Assembly: GCA_013397455.1 (NCBI GenBank)
Contig: VYZB01000120.1
Span: 1,399,461 to 1,463,460 of the forward strand
DNA: 64,000 nucleotides
Reading direction: 5' to 3'
DNA from: Crotophaga sulcirostris
Lineage: Eukaryota; Chordata; Aves; Cuculiformes; Crotophagidae
Positions 1 to 12,584 of the stretch are shown here, in pieces. The notes below the pieces were generated by a model. The model ran no database searches. It was not told where the DNA came from and saw only the letters and a list, made by a program, of their open reading frames with translations. The position numbers and the translations under genes are program-made. Positions within the stretch are counted from its first letter, which is position 1. Each line of letters begins with the position of its first letter.

Positions 1-2492
1 ATTTCTCTCCACAAAATATCAACAAAGAAAGTATTACAACAACCAAACAGAAAGAAGCATTTAAGCGCAAACTGGGTACCTTTCCCGAGTATGCTTTTGC
101 CACATGTAGGGAGGATACAGATATCTGCTCCAGCAAAATGAATTTACTGTGACTGTTCCTCTCGTACAGCGTAGTCTCCACCAGCCTGGAAACAAGATAT
201 TCCTTATCCTTGACCAAAAAAGAATAATTCCACGTGTATTAAGAGAACAGGAATGAAGGGGAAAAAAAAATGTTAGTGAGACAACAGGTTTTGTAACATC
301 AGTGCTCACAACTGACATAACATTGTGGGTTGGAAACAAGCACTCACTAGAGTGGAAGGAAGCATGTGTTAACAAGGTCAACTTGAGAAACCTCCCAGTT
401 TCTGAACCATCTCCAGGCGCAAAGGCGATTTGGTTTTGCTGCCATTTGGTTTGGCTGAACAAATACACTGCCATTAGAAAGTTTGGCTCTGGATTTGACT
501 TCCATCACTTTCTGCTCTGTACTTCTGTTTTTAGGGAATTGCAAATAACTACTGTATATTGGGTAGAAGCCCTGGCAAGGCTATCACAGCCTCATTGTTA
601 ACACAACTGCAGTGAAGAATACCCAACATCAGAAATGGTGGGTTTTTTGTCCTTTCCCCATGGCGATAAAGCTTTTTATTGTTAGTACTGATGAGTGGGG
701 AAGAGAGGACAAATTCTCATTCCTTAATAAAGTATAGCCCATAGGCAATAGGTTGAGTTTTGGATGAGACATCAAATTACCAGGAACAAGTTTTAACAAC
801 ACAGCGTGTTTCTCTGTCTGCTCCAAGCCTACAGTGAATTATAACTGGAAAAGGCAGACAGTGCTGAGGATGTGATGGGAGAGATTAGCAAGTACATCTC
901 TATTAGAAAAGAATGAGATTTGTTTCAGCACCACAGCAGCAAAAGCCAAATTGCCTTGTTTAAGTAACAAAATAATGCCAAGAAGATGGACAGAAAACCT
1001 ATAGCTTTGCTGCTCATGAAGGTTTTGAAAGGAACAGACTGCACTTCGATCTTATAGGAGCCAGTGTAATTACAGGGAAGTTTGTGCTGTCAAAGCAATG
1101 AAAACCTGAAATAACAGAGATATGAACCAGGACCTTTATTTTACTTTTGTGTTGCATTATTCTGGGCACAGCGCCCAAGAGGAAAAAAACTACAAGCCTG
1201 TGTCTTCGAAGTCTACCTTAAAGTATTTCCAAATGGCTTTATTTTTCATGTGCCAGGAAATTCTGCTAAGAAAAACAGCATTGTTGGTGCAGTGAGTTTG
1301 CTAGATCTACTGCTGGAATTCGGGAACGAGGTGCTGGGTCCTCCAGTCCCAGGGGTTCTGAGCAAGAAATCAGCCACTGGCTGCTCTCCATCACAAATGT
1401 TCCTGCACAACCAAGGCTATCTGCTACACAGGCTCCGGGAAAAAAAGCCCAAGAAACCAACTGCAATTTTAACTAAATCCCAAGCGTTAAGGCAAATTCC
1501 ATTAACATAGATGCTACAGCACATTAGCAGCTCCTCAGGACCCTAATCTTGTCTCCTGGGAAATGATTGATGAAAAGGTTATGCATCACATTAAGGTATT
1601 GCCAAACTATTAAAGCTAGTGTAAACTGCCCAAAGACTGCTTGATTTTCCTCATTAGGCTTTGTTTTGTGTCAGGCAGAAGGAATAGTCTGGAGAATAGC
1701 TGGTGTGCTTAGGCATCTGAAACTGATACTACTACTCAGTGGTGAGGCTGCAGGGAACAATTTCTGAGCTTGCTCTCCTTTCCCCTGAAAATATAACACT
1801 GCATTTTCTAAATGAAAAACACAGGCCCCATTGCCATGAGTGGTGTGGAGAGGTGGCTGCTGGGCAAGGAGGCAGCGACACGAGGAAGGGGACCCCAGGT
1901 TTGTACTTGAGATGAAAATGAAGGGATGCTATGCAACAGAAGATGGGCTGGGACATGCTGTACTTCCTCACATATCTTCTTCCTTTAAATGAATTTGGCC
2001 TTGTATCTTTCCTCCCGCATGGCTGACTTCCCTGTAGTGCAGCCCTGCCCAGCCGCCGTGCCCTGCCTGCCAGCCATGCCTCTCCTGCACGCTCTGCACC
2101 CCTCCAGACCCCCCTAGCCCCACTACTCATAGAAACAAGGAACACACCTGCAAATCCTGGACAAAAGAGTATCAGGCACCAAAGGCATCCTTCCCCTTTC
2201 TTGCCATGGGGTCTGCAGCAAGATGCAGCAACTAGCCCAGGAACAGTGGATGCAACAGCTACCAATCATCCCTGCGTCACCAGCCAGAAAGCTCCTTTCC
2301 TCCACAGGGCCAGTGCTGGCCCATCCTGAAGTCAATTCCAGGTGATGGGGATCCAAGTAGTACCTTCCAGGGAGTCTAGAGGGCTCTTGACTCTTCTCTA
2401 AGGCAGACATCCCATGCTCAGCTAGTAGAATAACGACCTGAAGTCTTGTGTTTTACCTTCTGAGTGTGTAGGTGGGAGGAGATGCACATGAT

Positions 2493-2600
2493 TGCCATGG
2501 TTTAGATGATGAGGTGGTGTTCGTGTTGGCTTATAGGTTGGCTTATAGGTTGGACTTGATGATCTTGGAGGTCTCTTCCAACCTGGTTATACTGTGTGTG
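2493..2600 (+). mobile_element. CR1 LINE 3' tail, 5'-truncated, sense on plus strand
   Basis: The text GCCATGGTTTAGATGATGAG followed by GGTTGGACTTGATGATCTTGG and TCTTCCAACCTGGTTATACT is the 3' end of an avian CR1 element. It matches the reverse complement of the copy at 20020-20140, so both come from the same or a close CR1 subfamily. Only about 108 bp remain, the usual severe 5' truncation of CR1. Inside it the 12-mer GTTGGCTTATAG is repeated back to back (2525-2536, 2537-2548), whereas the related copy has it once. Confidence 0.85.
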
Positions 2601-2809
2601 AAACTGTGTGTGTATGATCCACAAATGGAACAGGTATTACGGACCAAAACTCACCACTACTCACCCCAAACATAGCACATTGACAATCAGGCATATAGGA
2701 GCATATTGCTAATAAACTACATTGACAATGAGGCGTCATCCTGGCATCCCTCTTCACTTCTTAATAGCTGTTACGATATTCCATGTTTAATGTATTATTT
2801 TATGCATTT

Positions 2810-2815
2810 TTTATT
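2810..2815 (-). promoter_or_regulatory. Candidate poly(A) signal AATAAA
   Basis: The plus strand reads TTTATT here, which is AATAAA on the strand of HS6ST3, about 1.67 kb after the stop codon. A variant ATTAAA follows 19-24 bases downstream at 2791-2786. Both sit in an AT-rich stretch where such hexamers arise easily by chance. The site is listed as the first canonical AATAAA after the stop, not as a demonstrated cleavage site; alternatives further left are equally possible. Confidence 0.22.
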
Positions 2816-4486
2816 TATCCTCTCAAAAGGATGGTTAGATCGTATTTTTGATATTGTGCATAGATCAGTAGCAATAGCATTGTCAGTAGAAAAGAAGTTA
2901 CAGCATGCACTAAAAAAGAAAGACCTGGAAATGAAGGGACAAATTTTCAAATTCAGCCTCTTTTTTTCTGTAACACGTTAATTTTTTTTACCAACTAGAT
3001 AAAATCCTTGGATTTTGAAAATAAATGAGAAATGTGCATTCATATCAGGTACTCTGGTACCTCTAATTAGCAAATCTGTAAGGTAAAAGCCATTCATGCA
3101 TGCAATAATATACTTTCAGCATCTCGGTTTAGCAGCCATGTTGAGGCACTTAGAGAAGTTTCCTCCTAATGCTTTACATTTATACTAGAAGAAGAAGGAA
3201 AAAAAGACTCTCTCAAAAGATGTATGGTGCACTGGACTCTCTTCTTAAAATTTCACTATCACAAATGGAGCAATATAAAATCTTGGAATAAATAGATGAT
3301 GTTTAGCCACAAGAAAGTAACATGTGGAGGAAGAACCCATTGAATCTTTTCATAGACAAGGAAAAGAAACAGATACAGATCTCTCATCATGAAAACAATA
3401 AATTTACAAAGATTCTTCATACAGAGTAATAAATATCAAGACTTTCCATATATCCATTATGTATCCTATAAAAACAAAATCTGATCCTTTTTTCTAGTCA
3501 CTGCTGTACTTAAAGAGAAAATCGATTAAAATTGTATTCACTTGGCATCAATGTATTTGAACAGACAATATCATAAACTTGCCTTCCTTCACAGACAATA
3601 TATCTCCAGGCTCTTACAGCAAATCTGGGAAATGTCACACTAATATTTAAGCTTTTCCTGCTCTCTCTTTCCTCTTCCCTGCAGTTTGCTTGGTCCCTCT
3701 TCACTTTCATGAATGCAAAAGCTGATTTCATTGCCTCCAGTCAAATAATCTCTGCAACGTGTGCTCAGATACTGCATGGACCTCATTTCTCAAGGCTTTC
3801 CCTTTGCCAGACATACTCAGAAAGATGGCTGGGTTTGGTATTCTTAGCATCTGCAGAGAAATAAGCTAACTTCACCATCGCTTCAAAAATAAATCATCTC
3901 TGATTTCTGACTAACAGCACAGACCAAGCGATGCCCCAGTCCCACGTTCCCTAAGTCTTTAATTATCTCAGCAAACTCCTTCCTTAATCAAAACACAACA
4001 TGTAGAAGTTTGAAGGGCAACACGCTTTACTCCATTTCTTTCACTAGGAAGCTACACACTACAGTTGCAAAGGACAGTATGAAATAAACCAGCTGTCATG
4101 TCACAGAGGAACAAAACCAGATTTTTTTTTTTTAATTTTTCATTAATGTCTGCACAAGTTTTGGTAGCTCAGATTGTATAGGGTATATCTGTTAACACAA
4201 AGGATATAGCTCTCTCTTCAACCCATTCTCATAGTTTAGGGCTTGGAAGAAAGTCTTTTTGGACAGGAATCTATTCTACTGCCATTCAATAACACTAATC
4301 AAAGTCTATTGAGAAAAAAATACATTCTCCTCACTGGTAGAAACCAAGAAGAACTGAGACAAGGTGGGACAATTGTCAGACACAGTCTCATTTACCAAAG
4401 CAGTTGGTCTTCCTTGGCTAATTCCCAGATAACCAAGTTGCACAAACTGTCTAATCCTCTCATTGGTTAGTCAAGTTGGAGGAGCA

Positions 4487-5192
4487 TCACCACCTTGCGA
4501 CCTGGCTATTATAATCTTCAGTAACAGCTATGTCTGCAGCCTCTTCCCTTGGCCACTGGTGAACTCTCTGCTCCCGCAGCAGCCGCCGCTCCTCTCGCCT
4601 CTTTAGCCGGTTCTTCTGATGCTCCTCTTGCTTGGAGTACTGGAAGCGCTGCAGGAACAGGTCCTTCGCATATTCGTAAAGCTGCATGTCCAAGAAATTC
4701 AGCTCCTCTATCCGCTGCCGCACATCCTCACCAATGTCCACATTCGAGGCCCGTGTAACATTGAACTGGGTGAACGGGGAAATGAATTTCAGGTTGAATG
4801 TCCTCTCAAAGAGATACTGCGTTTTCCTCTGAAATTCTGTGAGCCCAAAGAAGGCCATATTTTTCAGATTGTTCTTGGCGCTTTGGAGAAGAATCATATT
4901 TCTTTCACTCTCATTCATAAAAGTCAAGTTGTAGCATCCCACCAGGCTGAGGTCTGCCAGCATGCGCACCTGGCGGTTGTTGGCCAAGTTGAAGCTACAA
5001 TCCATGAATTCCTGTAAACTGACTCCAGACCAGTCGTCTCCTTCGTAACAGGTAGGCAGCTCATCTGGTGTTGGACTTCTTCCGTCACACATATGAAGGG
5101 AAGTTTTCCATGTTGCACCTCTCTGGACATGCTTCCATTCACTCAAGTACCGCGACACTGGATCCCTCAGCATCGTGATGTAATAGAAGTTC
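4487..5192 (-). CDS. HS6ST3: Heparan-sulfate 6-O-sulfotransferase 3, terminal coding exon (partial gene)
   Basis: This is the last exon of a Golgi type II membrane enzyme that moves sulfate from PAPS to the 6-O position of glucosamine in heparan sulfate. It encodes 234 residues plus the last base of a split codon, about half of the roughly 470-residue family protein. Visible features, counting the first full codon (Asn) as 1: the RDPVSRYLSEW motif at 9-19, which in sulfotransferases binds the 3'-phosphate of PAPS; four cysteines (35, 48, 65, 86); three N-glycosylation sequons (NLT 88, NES 93, NVT 144); the conserved block NMAFFGLTEFQRKTQ at 111-125; and a highly charged, probably helical tail at about 185-215. 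It ends TEDYNSQVARW and then TGA (4489-4487). That end and the NFYYITM start match HS6ST3 rather than HS6ST1 or HS6ST2, from memory of the family. The catalytic N-terminal half and membrane anchor lie in exon 1, outside the window. An in-frame ATG at 5204-5206 is intronic and is not a start. Confidence 0.95.
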
Positions 5193-5215
5193 CTGAAACA
5201 TATCATTAAATACAG
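5193..5215 (-). other. HS6ST3: Splice acceptor of the terminal HS6ST3 exon
   Basis: On the minus strand the sequence reads ATGATATGTTTCAG and then G-AAC-TTC. The AG is at 5194-5193 and the first exon base is 5192. The exon opens with the third base of a codon, so the intron is phase 2. This fits a Lys or Arg codon ending in G at the junction, as in HS6ST paralogues (GK-NF). The polypyrimidine tract is short and broken by purines, so the acceptor looks weak beyond the TTTCAG core. Confidence 0.88.
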
Positions 5216-5387
5216 TTTTAAGATTCAGTGGATTTCACTTTTTTTATGCTCCAATAAAATGACTACCAGCCACCATCACCACCCCCTTCACTTTTTCTGG
5301 TGTAATGTAGGCACTTCAAGTGACTTCTTCTGAGACAGTAAAAAGCTTAAAACTTCATAAACACCATGAATAAAATACAAGGTAACT

Positions 5388-5402
5388 AGAGAGAGAGAGA
5401 GA
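5388..5402. repeat. (AG)n short microsatellite
   Basis: Fifteen bases of alternating A and G, about 7.5 units, lie inside the intron some 200 bases upstream of the terminal exon. The tract is short and probably of no consequence. Confidence 0.85.
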
Positions 5403-8400
5403 TATGAAAGGAAATAAGTAGTTATCAGAGAAACAGAATGACTTTGACCTATCAATTGTTCAATAGTAGTTACTTTATGTAGAAGCCAATTAACTGGAGT
5501 GTACTCCCCTCTACTTTGAAATGCTAACCCTCATTAATATTAAAAACAGCAGAAAAAGAGATTTAGATAATCTTGCCACTTCTCTTCTGAACCGGGACAT
5601 GTATGTCTCACAAGTTGCACATGATGATAATCCATACCTTGTTGGTCAGAATACAAGAGAAGCACGAGCAATTTCATGCGGATGCTGCAAGTGCTAAAAA
5701 TAACACCATGTGGAAGACTGGCATGAGCCACCTACTTAAGAAGAACCCTATTATTAAATGGGTTGGAATGAAGATAATGAGAGCCAAAATCCATTCATAT
5801 GAGTCAATTTTAGACAAGTGCTTGATTGAAATTAGTTATAATCAGGTAGTACAAAAGTATTTATTGATATAAAGATTATCATTATTCCACCTCACATGTC
5901 AAGAATACAAAACAGACATCAAGAAATATTGATTTGAAATAGAGCAAATAACTGCAGAACTCACGTTGTCAGTTCATCTTTTAGTTATTGAATTCAGTTT
6001 GTATATCTATTTATGGCAATCTGAAATGGACTGCAATTGAGTATGCTTCAAGCAGGCTTTCAAAGATTGAGGTTTTTTAGTGAGAAATATTTTATTCAAT
6101 AACGACTCACCTGAATTATAGGGTGATATCATAAAGATAAGGCAAATCCAAAATACTTATGATTTCTGTCAGCTAGAATAACCAGCAGAAGATTCATGAC
6201 GAAAATTAACACACGGTCTGGTACAAAAATAGGCTTGTGAGTTTGCATGACTCATCTGACTGCAAACAATATATTAATAAATCATGAGTCCTAAGATTTC
6301 TTAAAAAAAGTCTGCTCTTAGTACTCTTTCTTGAGCCTAGAGAAGGATGAAGCAAGTAAGCAGAAGGTAAGCTTGCTGAAGACAGCCTACCCTGTAAACA
6401 AGCCAACACTTTGTGAGGGTCATCTCGTACATGAGCTAACCCCAGTTAAATGAAAAATCTCGAAACTGGTAACAAGGTCCAAGACAATTACTTTTCTTTT
6501 TCAGGTATCACCCATTTTCTGCCGTTAAACATTCCCCTAATTTTTCCATAAACCTCAGGTTTGTCATAAAACCAGATATTTCCCCACATGTTCCTAAAAA
6601 TGCAGATATATACCCCAGTGCAGATAAAGGAAAAGTACCAGGGCTGAATACTTTGTGCTTATTTATTGTGACTTCTCTACCTACAGAATCTATAATATAT
6701 TTTCTAGAATAAGGTTATGAGGCCGAACTACAGACTATGTTCTTCTGCAGGGTTATTTCTTGAACTACTGTCTAATGGAAACAGCTGTTTCAAGAACTAC
6801 TTCACAGCAGCAGGGTTAGAGGTGGAAAGATATAAACTAGGGTGTCCTATGGACCTATTTTCACTGTCATTAGAAGCCATGAGTTTTGTTAGCATCAGAT
6901 GATACTCTAAAGGATGGTATTTCCAAAATAATTTGGAGTTGGGATTTTCTGGCTGCTGCTCACACATTACTAAACTGCACTTCAGCTGGTTTGATCCACT
7001 TACACAGCCCATATCAACTGTGAACCCAAGGATCATGCAACCATTCACAGGACTGATATTTCTAAAATCCCTCTTCTACTTCTTCAGCGCAGGAAGGATA
7101 ATAAATCCTCCTGTAGTATCGTTCCACTACAAAAAGCACTGACTTTAAGCACTTCAAGCACAGCTTTCCCTTCTCACATCAGATGCTCATCTCATCTTGG
7201 CTCTGCCATGCATGTATGAGAGCACATTAAAAACTGGTTTCCAACTAACAGGACAAAAAGTGCACACACTTCACTTCTGTGGTGCAGACAAAGCAGCCCG
7301 ACTCTCAAACACCCATCGGTTCTGAGTGTAAGACATTGTTGTAGCAAAATCCATTAGGCATTGATAGAGTCGCGACAGAAAATGATCGATATTCCAAGGG
7401 AGCAGAAATGAAAAAAGACGGACAGAGATTCAGATGCAGCTGCCAACATCGACAGAGATGTGGTGTTGGCTTAGTCCATGTACTGCTGTCCCTTCTCTCT
7501 TCAGATTATTCTGGATGTTGATATGTGGTAACAGATGGGTTTAAAAATCGCTCTTGACAATTATTTATGCCTCTAATAATAGTTCCGTCTTTCCTCACCT
7601 ATCTCCAGCAGTCCCAGTCAAGCATGACTCAGAGCAACAACAATTAACAAAAATACCTCCTTTGCATCAATCATTTCCATTTCATCCCTGGATATGTAAA
7701 TGTGTTTGATGTGCAATAAACAGGAGTACGAAGCAAATGCAGGGAAATGAGTACAGTGTGTCTTTGTATAACATCCGCATCTTCCCTTATGCAGGCTGGG
7801 CAAGAAACTTCAGGCAGTCTGTTGCTGCTCCTCCTTGTGGTTACCTGACTCCTGCATCTGTTTTCACTATCCTGATGAATTTGCTTCTGGTTTGTGCATC
7901 TTTCAGCGTATTGCCTTCTCGTTATCAACTGAATGGCTTCTTCATCTGGCAGACAACCTTTAACAGCAGCCTGATGCACATTTCCTTTCCAAGGCACTAA
8001 TAACTAAGAGTGCATACATCCCCTCCAAATTCACAGTTTCCAACCTTCTGCTTAACCAAAAGGTTCATGACTTTCTGCCATCCTTTTAACCAGCCTGAGG
8101 TTGGAAGACGCTAAGATTTCTTCCATCTGATCCTGGGCACTGTCCAGATGACATTGTTAAAATGCTACACAGAGCACTGGGGGTTGCTGCACAGCAGTCG
8201 TGGCACAAATTTTTCTTTCAGGGAAAAGGATGTCATATCTCTACAATAATGATATAAGTCAAAACACATGGGACATGCACATTTGTTTCAGTTGGAAAAT
8301 TATAATCTTTGAAAATTGTTTTCAAATGCTGACATTTGTGCTCAAGTATAGCAGCATTTCAGAGCTCTCAGTGCCTAATACACAGTGCTCAATCACACTA

Positions 8401-8872
8401 CGAATGGCTGAGGAGTCAGCTAATAATAAAGATGAGAAGCAGATCATAAAAATATGAAACTAGTGATGGCCTTCAGTCTCTCCATTCTTCACTGCTCAGT
8501 AAAAGAGCATCAAGTCAGCTATATACTGAACATGCCTGAGCCTCTCTGAATACAGACATGCACTTGTTCTCGTTGGTGTAAATGACCCCCTTGCGTTGCC
8601 CGTGCTCATACTTACACAGCTATGTTCAACTCCACAGTTACCCACTGTGGGAAACACTCAGCAAAGAATTAAGTAATAACTTCTGTTACACTGTTTCACA
8701 AAGCAAACTCATCACAGACTTATTGGCTTCATTTCAACAGACTCCCATCATCGATTACTCAAACTGCTGTCACAGACAGCCTCAGTGCTTAAAGGCTAGC
8801 CAGGCAGAATACACTGGCACGTCAGTGAGAAGATGTTTTACAGGAAACATTCCAAATTAATTTAAACCCATA
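5403..8872. other. Intron, no recognised feature
   Basis: About 3.5 kb of moderately AT-rich sequence. Open frames are at most about 108 codons, on both strands, and none is recognised. No CR1 tail, LTR or RNA gene is apparent. One minus-strand CAG|GTGAGT motif at 6113-6105 is discussed among the findings. Confidence 0.6.
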
Positions 8873-8990
8873 CTATCTATATCTATATCTATATCTATAT
8901 CTATATCTATATCTATATCTATATCTATATCTATCTATATCTATATCTATATCTATATCTATATCTATATCTATATCTATATCTATCTAT
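8873..8990. repeat. (CTATAT)n hexanucleotide microsatellite with CTAT interruptions
   Basis: The 118-bp array is built from CTATAT hexamers with 4-bp CTAT units at regular points: CTAT at 8873, nine hexamers (8877-8930), CTAT at 8931, eight hexamers (8935-8982), then CTAT twice (8983-8990). No other base changes are visible, so the array is young or actively slipping. It is expected to be length-polymorphic. Confidence 0.97.
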
Positions 8991-11900
8991 GTCAGCATGT
9001 TTGTGTATGTAAAAATTTACATTGGAATCTGGCCATAGGCTGCAGTTGTCAATGAAAAAAAAATCATAGTAAATGCATAGTGTGTATTTGCCAATGTATC
9101 TTGTGACTGTCTATACAAACACACAGACGTGTACAAACACTTGAGATTACATTTCAAACAAAACCAGCCCACTGGTCACAATGTTAACTCCTCCTAAAAG
9201 GAAGCTTCATACAACTTCCCCAAAGTAAACAACCTCCTTTTGAGCACAACATACTGAAATTAATGGGTCATCGAAGTCGCAACTATGGGACAGCTGATTT
9301 TTTGGACAGATACTAAGCACCATGAGGGCAAGGGCCTGATGATCCATTCAAGGGCCCAAACAAGCACTGCTGCGAAGCATGGGCTGCACACTACTTTTTA
9401 CACTAGAGTTGAAAAGCACTTGGGAATTCAGAAGCCTCTAGTCCCGCTTGCATGAAATCCAACTCTCTTCATTAGCATTAATCAAAGAAAACCTTTAATT
9501 AATAGAACAGCTAAAACGAACTTCTAGTTATAACGTAAGAACATGTATTTCTTTCACATTACAAGGTATTTGAATACAAATACTCTAATCTTAAATTAAT
9601 CCTTCAACAGTATTGCTATAGTTTAGAAATTAATTTCAGAGAAGCAGACTCTAATGTTAGTGGAGGTGATCCCAAACCAAGGCATTTTGCCTCTTCTATC
9701 ACCATGGAACAGACATCCCAGCTGAGGGAGATTTACTAAATACAGGAAGGATCACTGCACACTGAGAACAAAAACATCCTGTAGGGCCTCCTGAGGAAGA
9801 AGGATGAATGGCATCTCCTCTGTTGCTCCCGCTCTCGTGTAGAGCAGCCTACACAAGGAGAGCTCACACAGCACTCTCGGAGGCTCAGAGAAGAGAAAAA
9901 ACAAGCTATTCCCTCTTCTTGCAAAGCGTAAGGCAGGACCTTACATGCAGAGAGTGATGAGCTTCATAAAAGGAGAACAGAGAACTCAGAGCAGCTGATG
10001 CAGAGATGAAGGAATATTTGAGGTGGAGAAAAAGAGTCACTGGAGAATAGTTTGGAAGACACTAACAGTCAGAAGAAAGAAGGACCAAAACGACTGAAAA
10101 CCCCAGGTGCATCATAAAACCATTTACATCCTGGTTCTTCCTGGTAGCAGGGAAAAGAAAAGCCATGGTCAAGTTTATAGCCCAAGTTGAGAAAAGAAGT
10201 TAGCAGCTGTAATCCTGGAAATAAGGTTTGAAATATCCAGCAAAAGCCAACACGGCAGCACGCTTCTACTAATGACAGAGGTCATGGCAAGATGAAGGGT
10301 TAAGAAGGATCTGCGTTATGTGAACAAAAGCCTTATGTTTCCCAGTTTTATCCTGAAACCCAAGTTCTCTGAGGCAGTAACAGAGTTAATAGCCAAACAG
10401 CAACCTCTCTTCAGGCAAAGTATTGTCAGTATAGGTAACAGTGAAGATAAGAGGGTAAACAGTTGAAATAAAAATATGGGTAATGCAATATACGGACAAA
10501 TAGGGAATAAGCGTATGCAATGAGGATGGTGGGGGGAGGCAGAGAACAAAGAAACATTGCTGAGCTGATCTCAACTGGTCAAGTCACCCTAGCATAAAGC
10601 AGATGTATCAGCTCATGGCTGGCAGGATTACTGTGCAGGGTGTTACTGCGTCTCTGCTGTGCTTAAATTACATATAACCTGCCCAATGTAACATGAACTG
10701 ACTGCACAAGGTCTGACACAAAAACCCTAAGATCATGCCTATAATTTTTTTTTTTAACAAATTGAGAAAATCAACTACGATCACCTTCAAAACAGTTCCC
10801 TGCTGAGCTGACACACAGCTGCATACGATGCTGCCAATGTTTAAAGCAAATCTGCAGATCATTTTCTGAAAGACTGTTTAGGATCTTCGTCATTTTTGCT
10901 TTCATATCTTTTACCGACAAAAAATGGGTTCCCTTGAGCACCAACTCGATCTTTGGGAAGAGGTAGTTATTAGCTAAAAACTGCTTTACAGACAAAATGT
11001 TGTGTGCTGGCATGTTGTCTGGATGTTAACTCATTGCTCACCCTTGCACATTGACATTTTCCAACCGAGGGTAAGAAAATGTCTATACATGAACACATAC
11101 CCACCCATACTGAAAGAAGAGATCAAGGTGAGCCTTGTCTCACTGTGACAGGTTGGATTACACATTCTGTAATCATCTCTTTGTCTCTCCCCTCCCACTC
11201 CTGGTTCCCAAATTATAGGGTTAGTCTTGGGGCTTTTTTTGTCAGACATCATATGTTTCTTACTCAGAAAAACAGTACTGTAACGAAAAAGCCGCGAAAC
11301 AGCGCACAAATTATATGCATGTCTATCTGGCTGCAGAAAGCATGATGCAGCTTATCACCTAAGCCAGACAGATAAACTGTAGCACATAGGTTTCTTAAGC
11401 TTAGCATCTGGCACAGGATGCTAGACCATTGTGATGGGAATGGTTTTCTAAGACATTCTTTACGAAAGTTTGTGACCTTAATACTACTAGCTGTCCTCTT
11501 AGGTTTTCATGGGTTTCTTTACAAAACATTTAATTGGCTGTTTTCTCAGAGGATCTGAGCACCCACCACTTCTGCTGGTTTTAGATGTAATGATGAACAC
11601 TATGCTTACTTAAAACAGTTGCTGTAATGTCCTATAGACACTCAATTACTCCACAATAAAAGACAACTTGCCATTGACTTCAGTAAAGTTAAATTAAAAA
11701 TATATAACTTGCCCTCTGAGGTACAAAATGATAAAATTTTAGATATGTCTCATTATTCATCTGGGATTTTGCCTGCCCCATGGTTTTGAATCCAACCAGA
11801 AAACACCTGGGCACCATTTCCTGTTTCCAAATTCATCATAAGCTTCTGTTGGTTAACTACTTTTTCTATCCCAATGATAAATAGTACAACTGAATTTGTA

Positions 11901-12376
11901 GGACACGCCCGCTCAGAAAAGGGATGTGGTACTACTTTCAGGGTAAAACATTTAAATGCAGTGATCTACAAGCGAGTTACGTGTCTAAGCAACCTCTAAA
12001 GCCACTGGGGAGCTGCTCAACACAGGCAGTGGTGTGTGTCTGGAGAGAGACACAACTGGCCCAAGGCAGGTGCCAGCTCCAAAATGAGCTGTATAACTTT
12101 AGATGCTCCCTATGCATTGAGCTTTGTACCTTGACCACAACATGAGCTTAGACAACCCCAAACTTGGAGTTGTCTACATTGTAGGCACCTACATACAGGT
12201 GTCTCCATCTGTAAGGTGAACTCCATGCTTGGACTCAAAGGCTCCCTGCCTGCACAGACATATTCACAGAGCGCAACCTCCAGGTCAACCTCGAAAACTA
12301 AGCAGTAACATAACATTTTTTAATGAGTGAGAAGTAACTACAGAGGACCTGTACTTCATGACTGTTAGTACCTATA
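8991..12376. other. Intron, no recognised feature
   Basis: About 3.4 kb with short, unrecognised open frames (at most about 92 codons). A T11 run occurs at 10745-10755. No retroelement tail, hairpin gene or conserved protein was recognised. Confidence 0.55.
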
Positions 12377-12391
12377 ATATATATATATATA
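12377..12391. repeat. (AT)n short microsatellite
   Basis: Fifteen bases of alternating A and T in intronic sequence. Confidence 0.85.
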
Positions 12392-12519
12392 GCAGTCATG
12401 GTAGATTATTTCTTTCTAAGCGTGTTTGCAGTGCTGGAACACTCCCAAAGTAAACAGAAGCTTTAAGTAAGATGTTTATTATTGCAAAAAAATTTGATTA
12501 TCTTCAAACCAGCAGTTAC

Positions 12520-12541
12520 TAGGTTGGTGCAAAAATAATTG
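12520..12541 (+). mobile_element. Mariner-type inverted-repeat end (fragment)
   Basis: The sequence TAGGTTGGTGCAAAAATAAT plus TG closely resembles the terminal inverted repeat of mariner elements of the Hsmar1/MADE1 type, which begins TTAGGTTGGTGCAAAAGTAA from memory; the galliform mariner called Galluhop belongs to this superfamily. No opposite repeat was found downstream and no transposase remnant follows. A CR1 tail begins about 45 bp later. It could be a decayed mariner fragment or a chance match of about 20 bp. Confidence 0.45.
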
Positions 12542-12584
12542 CCCAAAGAAGCTATGTATTCTCCAACTCTGAAGGTTTGAATGA

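Larger units (their letters stand above)
1..4486 (-). other. HS6ST3: 3' UTR and/or 3' flank of HS6ST3; end not determined
   Basis: Everything left of the TGA at 4487-4489 is downstream of the coding region. Open frames here are short, unrecognised and on both strands. The 3' UTR starts at 4486, but its end cannot be read from sequence alone. Minus-strand poly(A)-signal hexamers occur at several places: ATTAAA at 4136-4131, 3963-3958 and 2791-2786, and AATAAA at 2815-2810, 1243-1238, 1140-1135 and 680-675. A locally GC-richer stretch lies at about 1990-2120. The only mobile element recognised is the CR1 tail at 2493-2600. No second gene is visible. Confidence 0.6.

Noticed and set aside
61..474. 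137-codon minus-strand open frame in the 3' flank
   Set aside because: No recognisable motif or family, mixed low-information composition, overlapping frames on the other strand; length is expected by chance in 64 kb.
4619..5017. 132-codon plus-strand frame across the HS6ST3 exon
   Set aside because: It is the antisense shadow of the real minus-strand coding exon.
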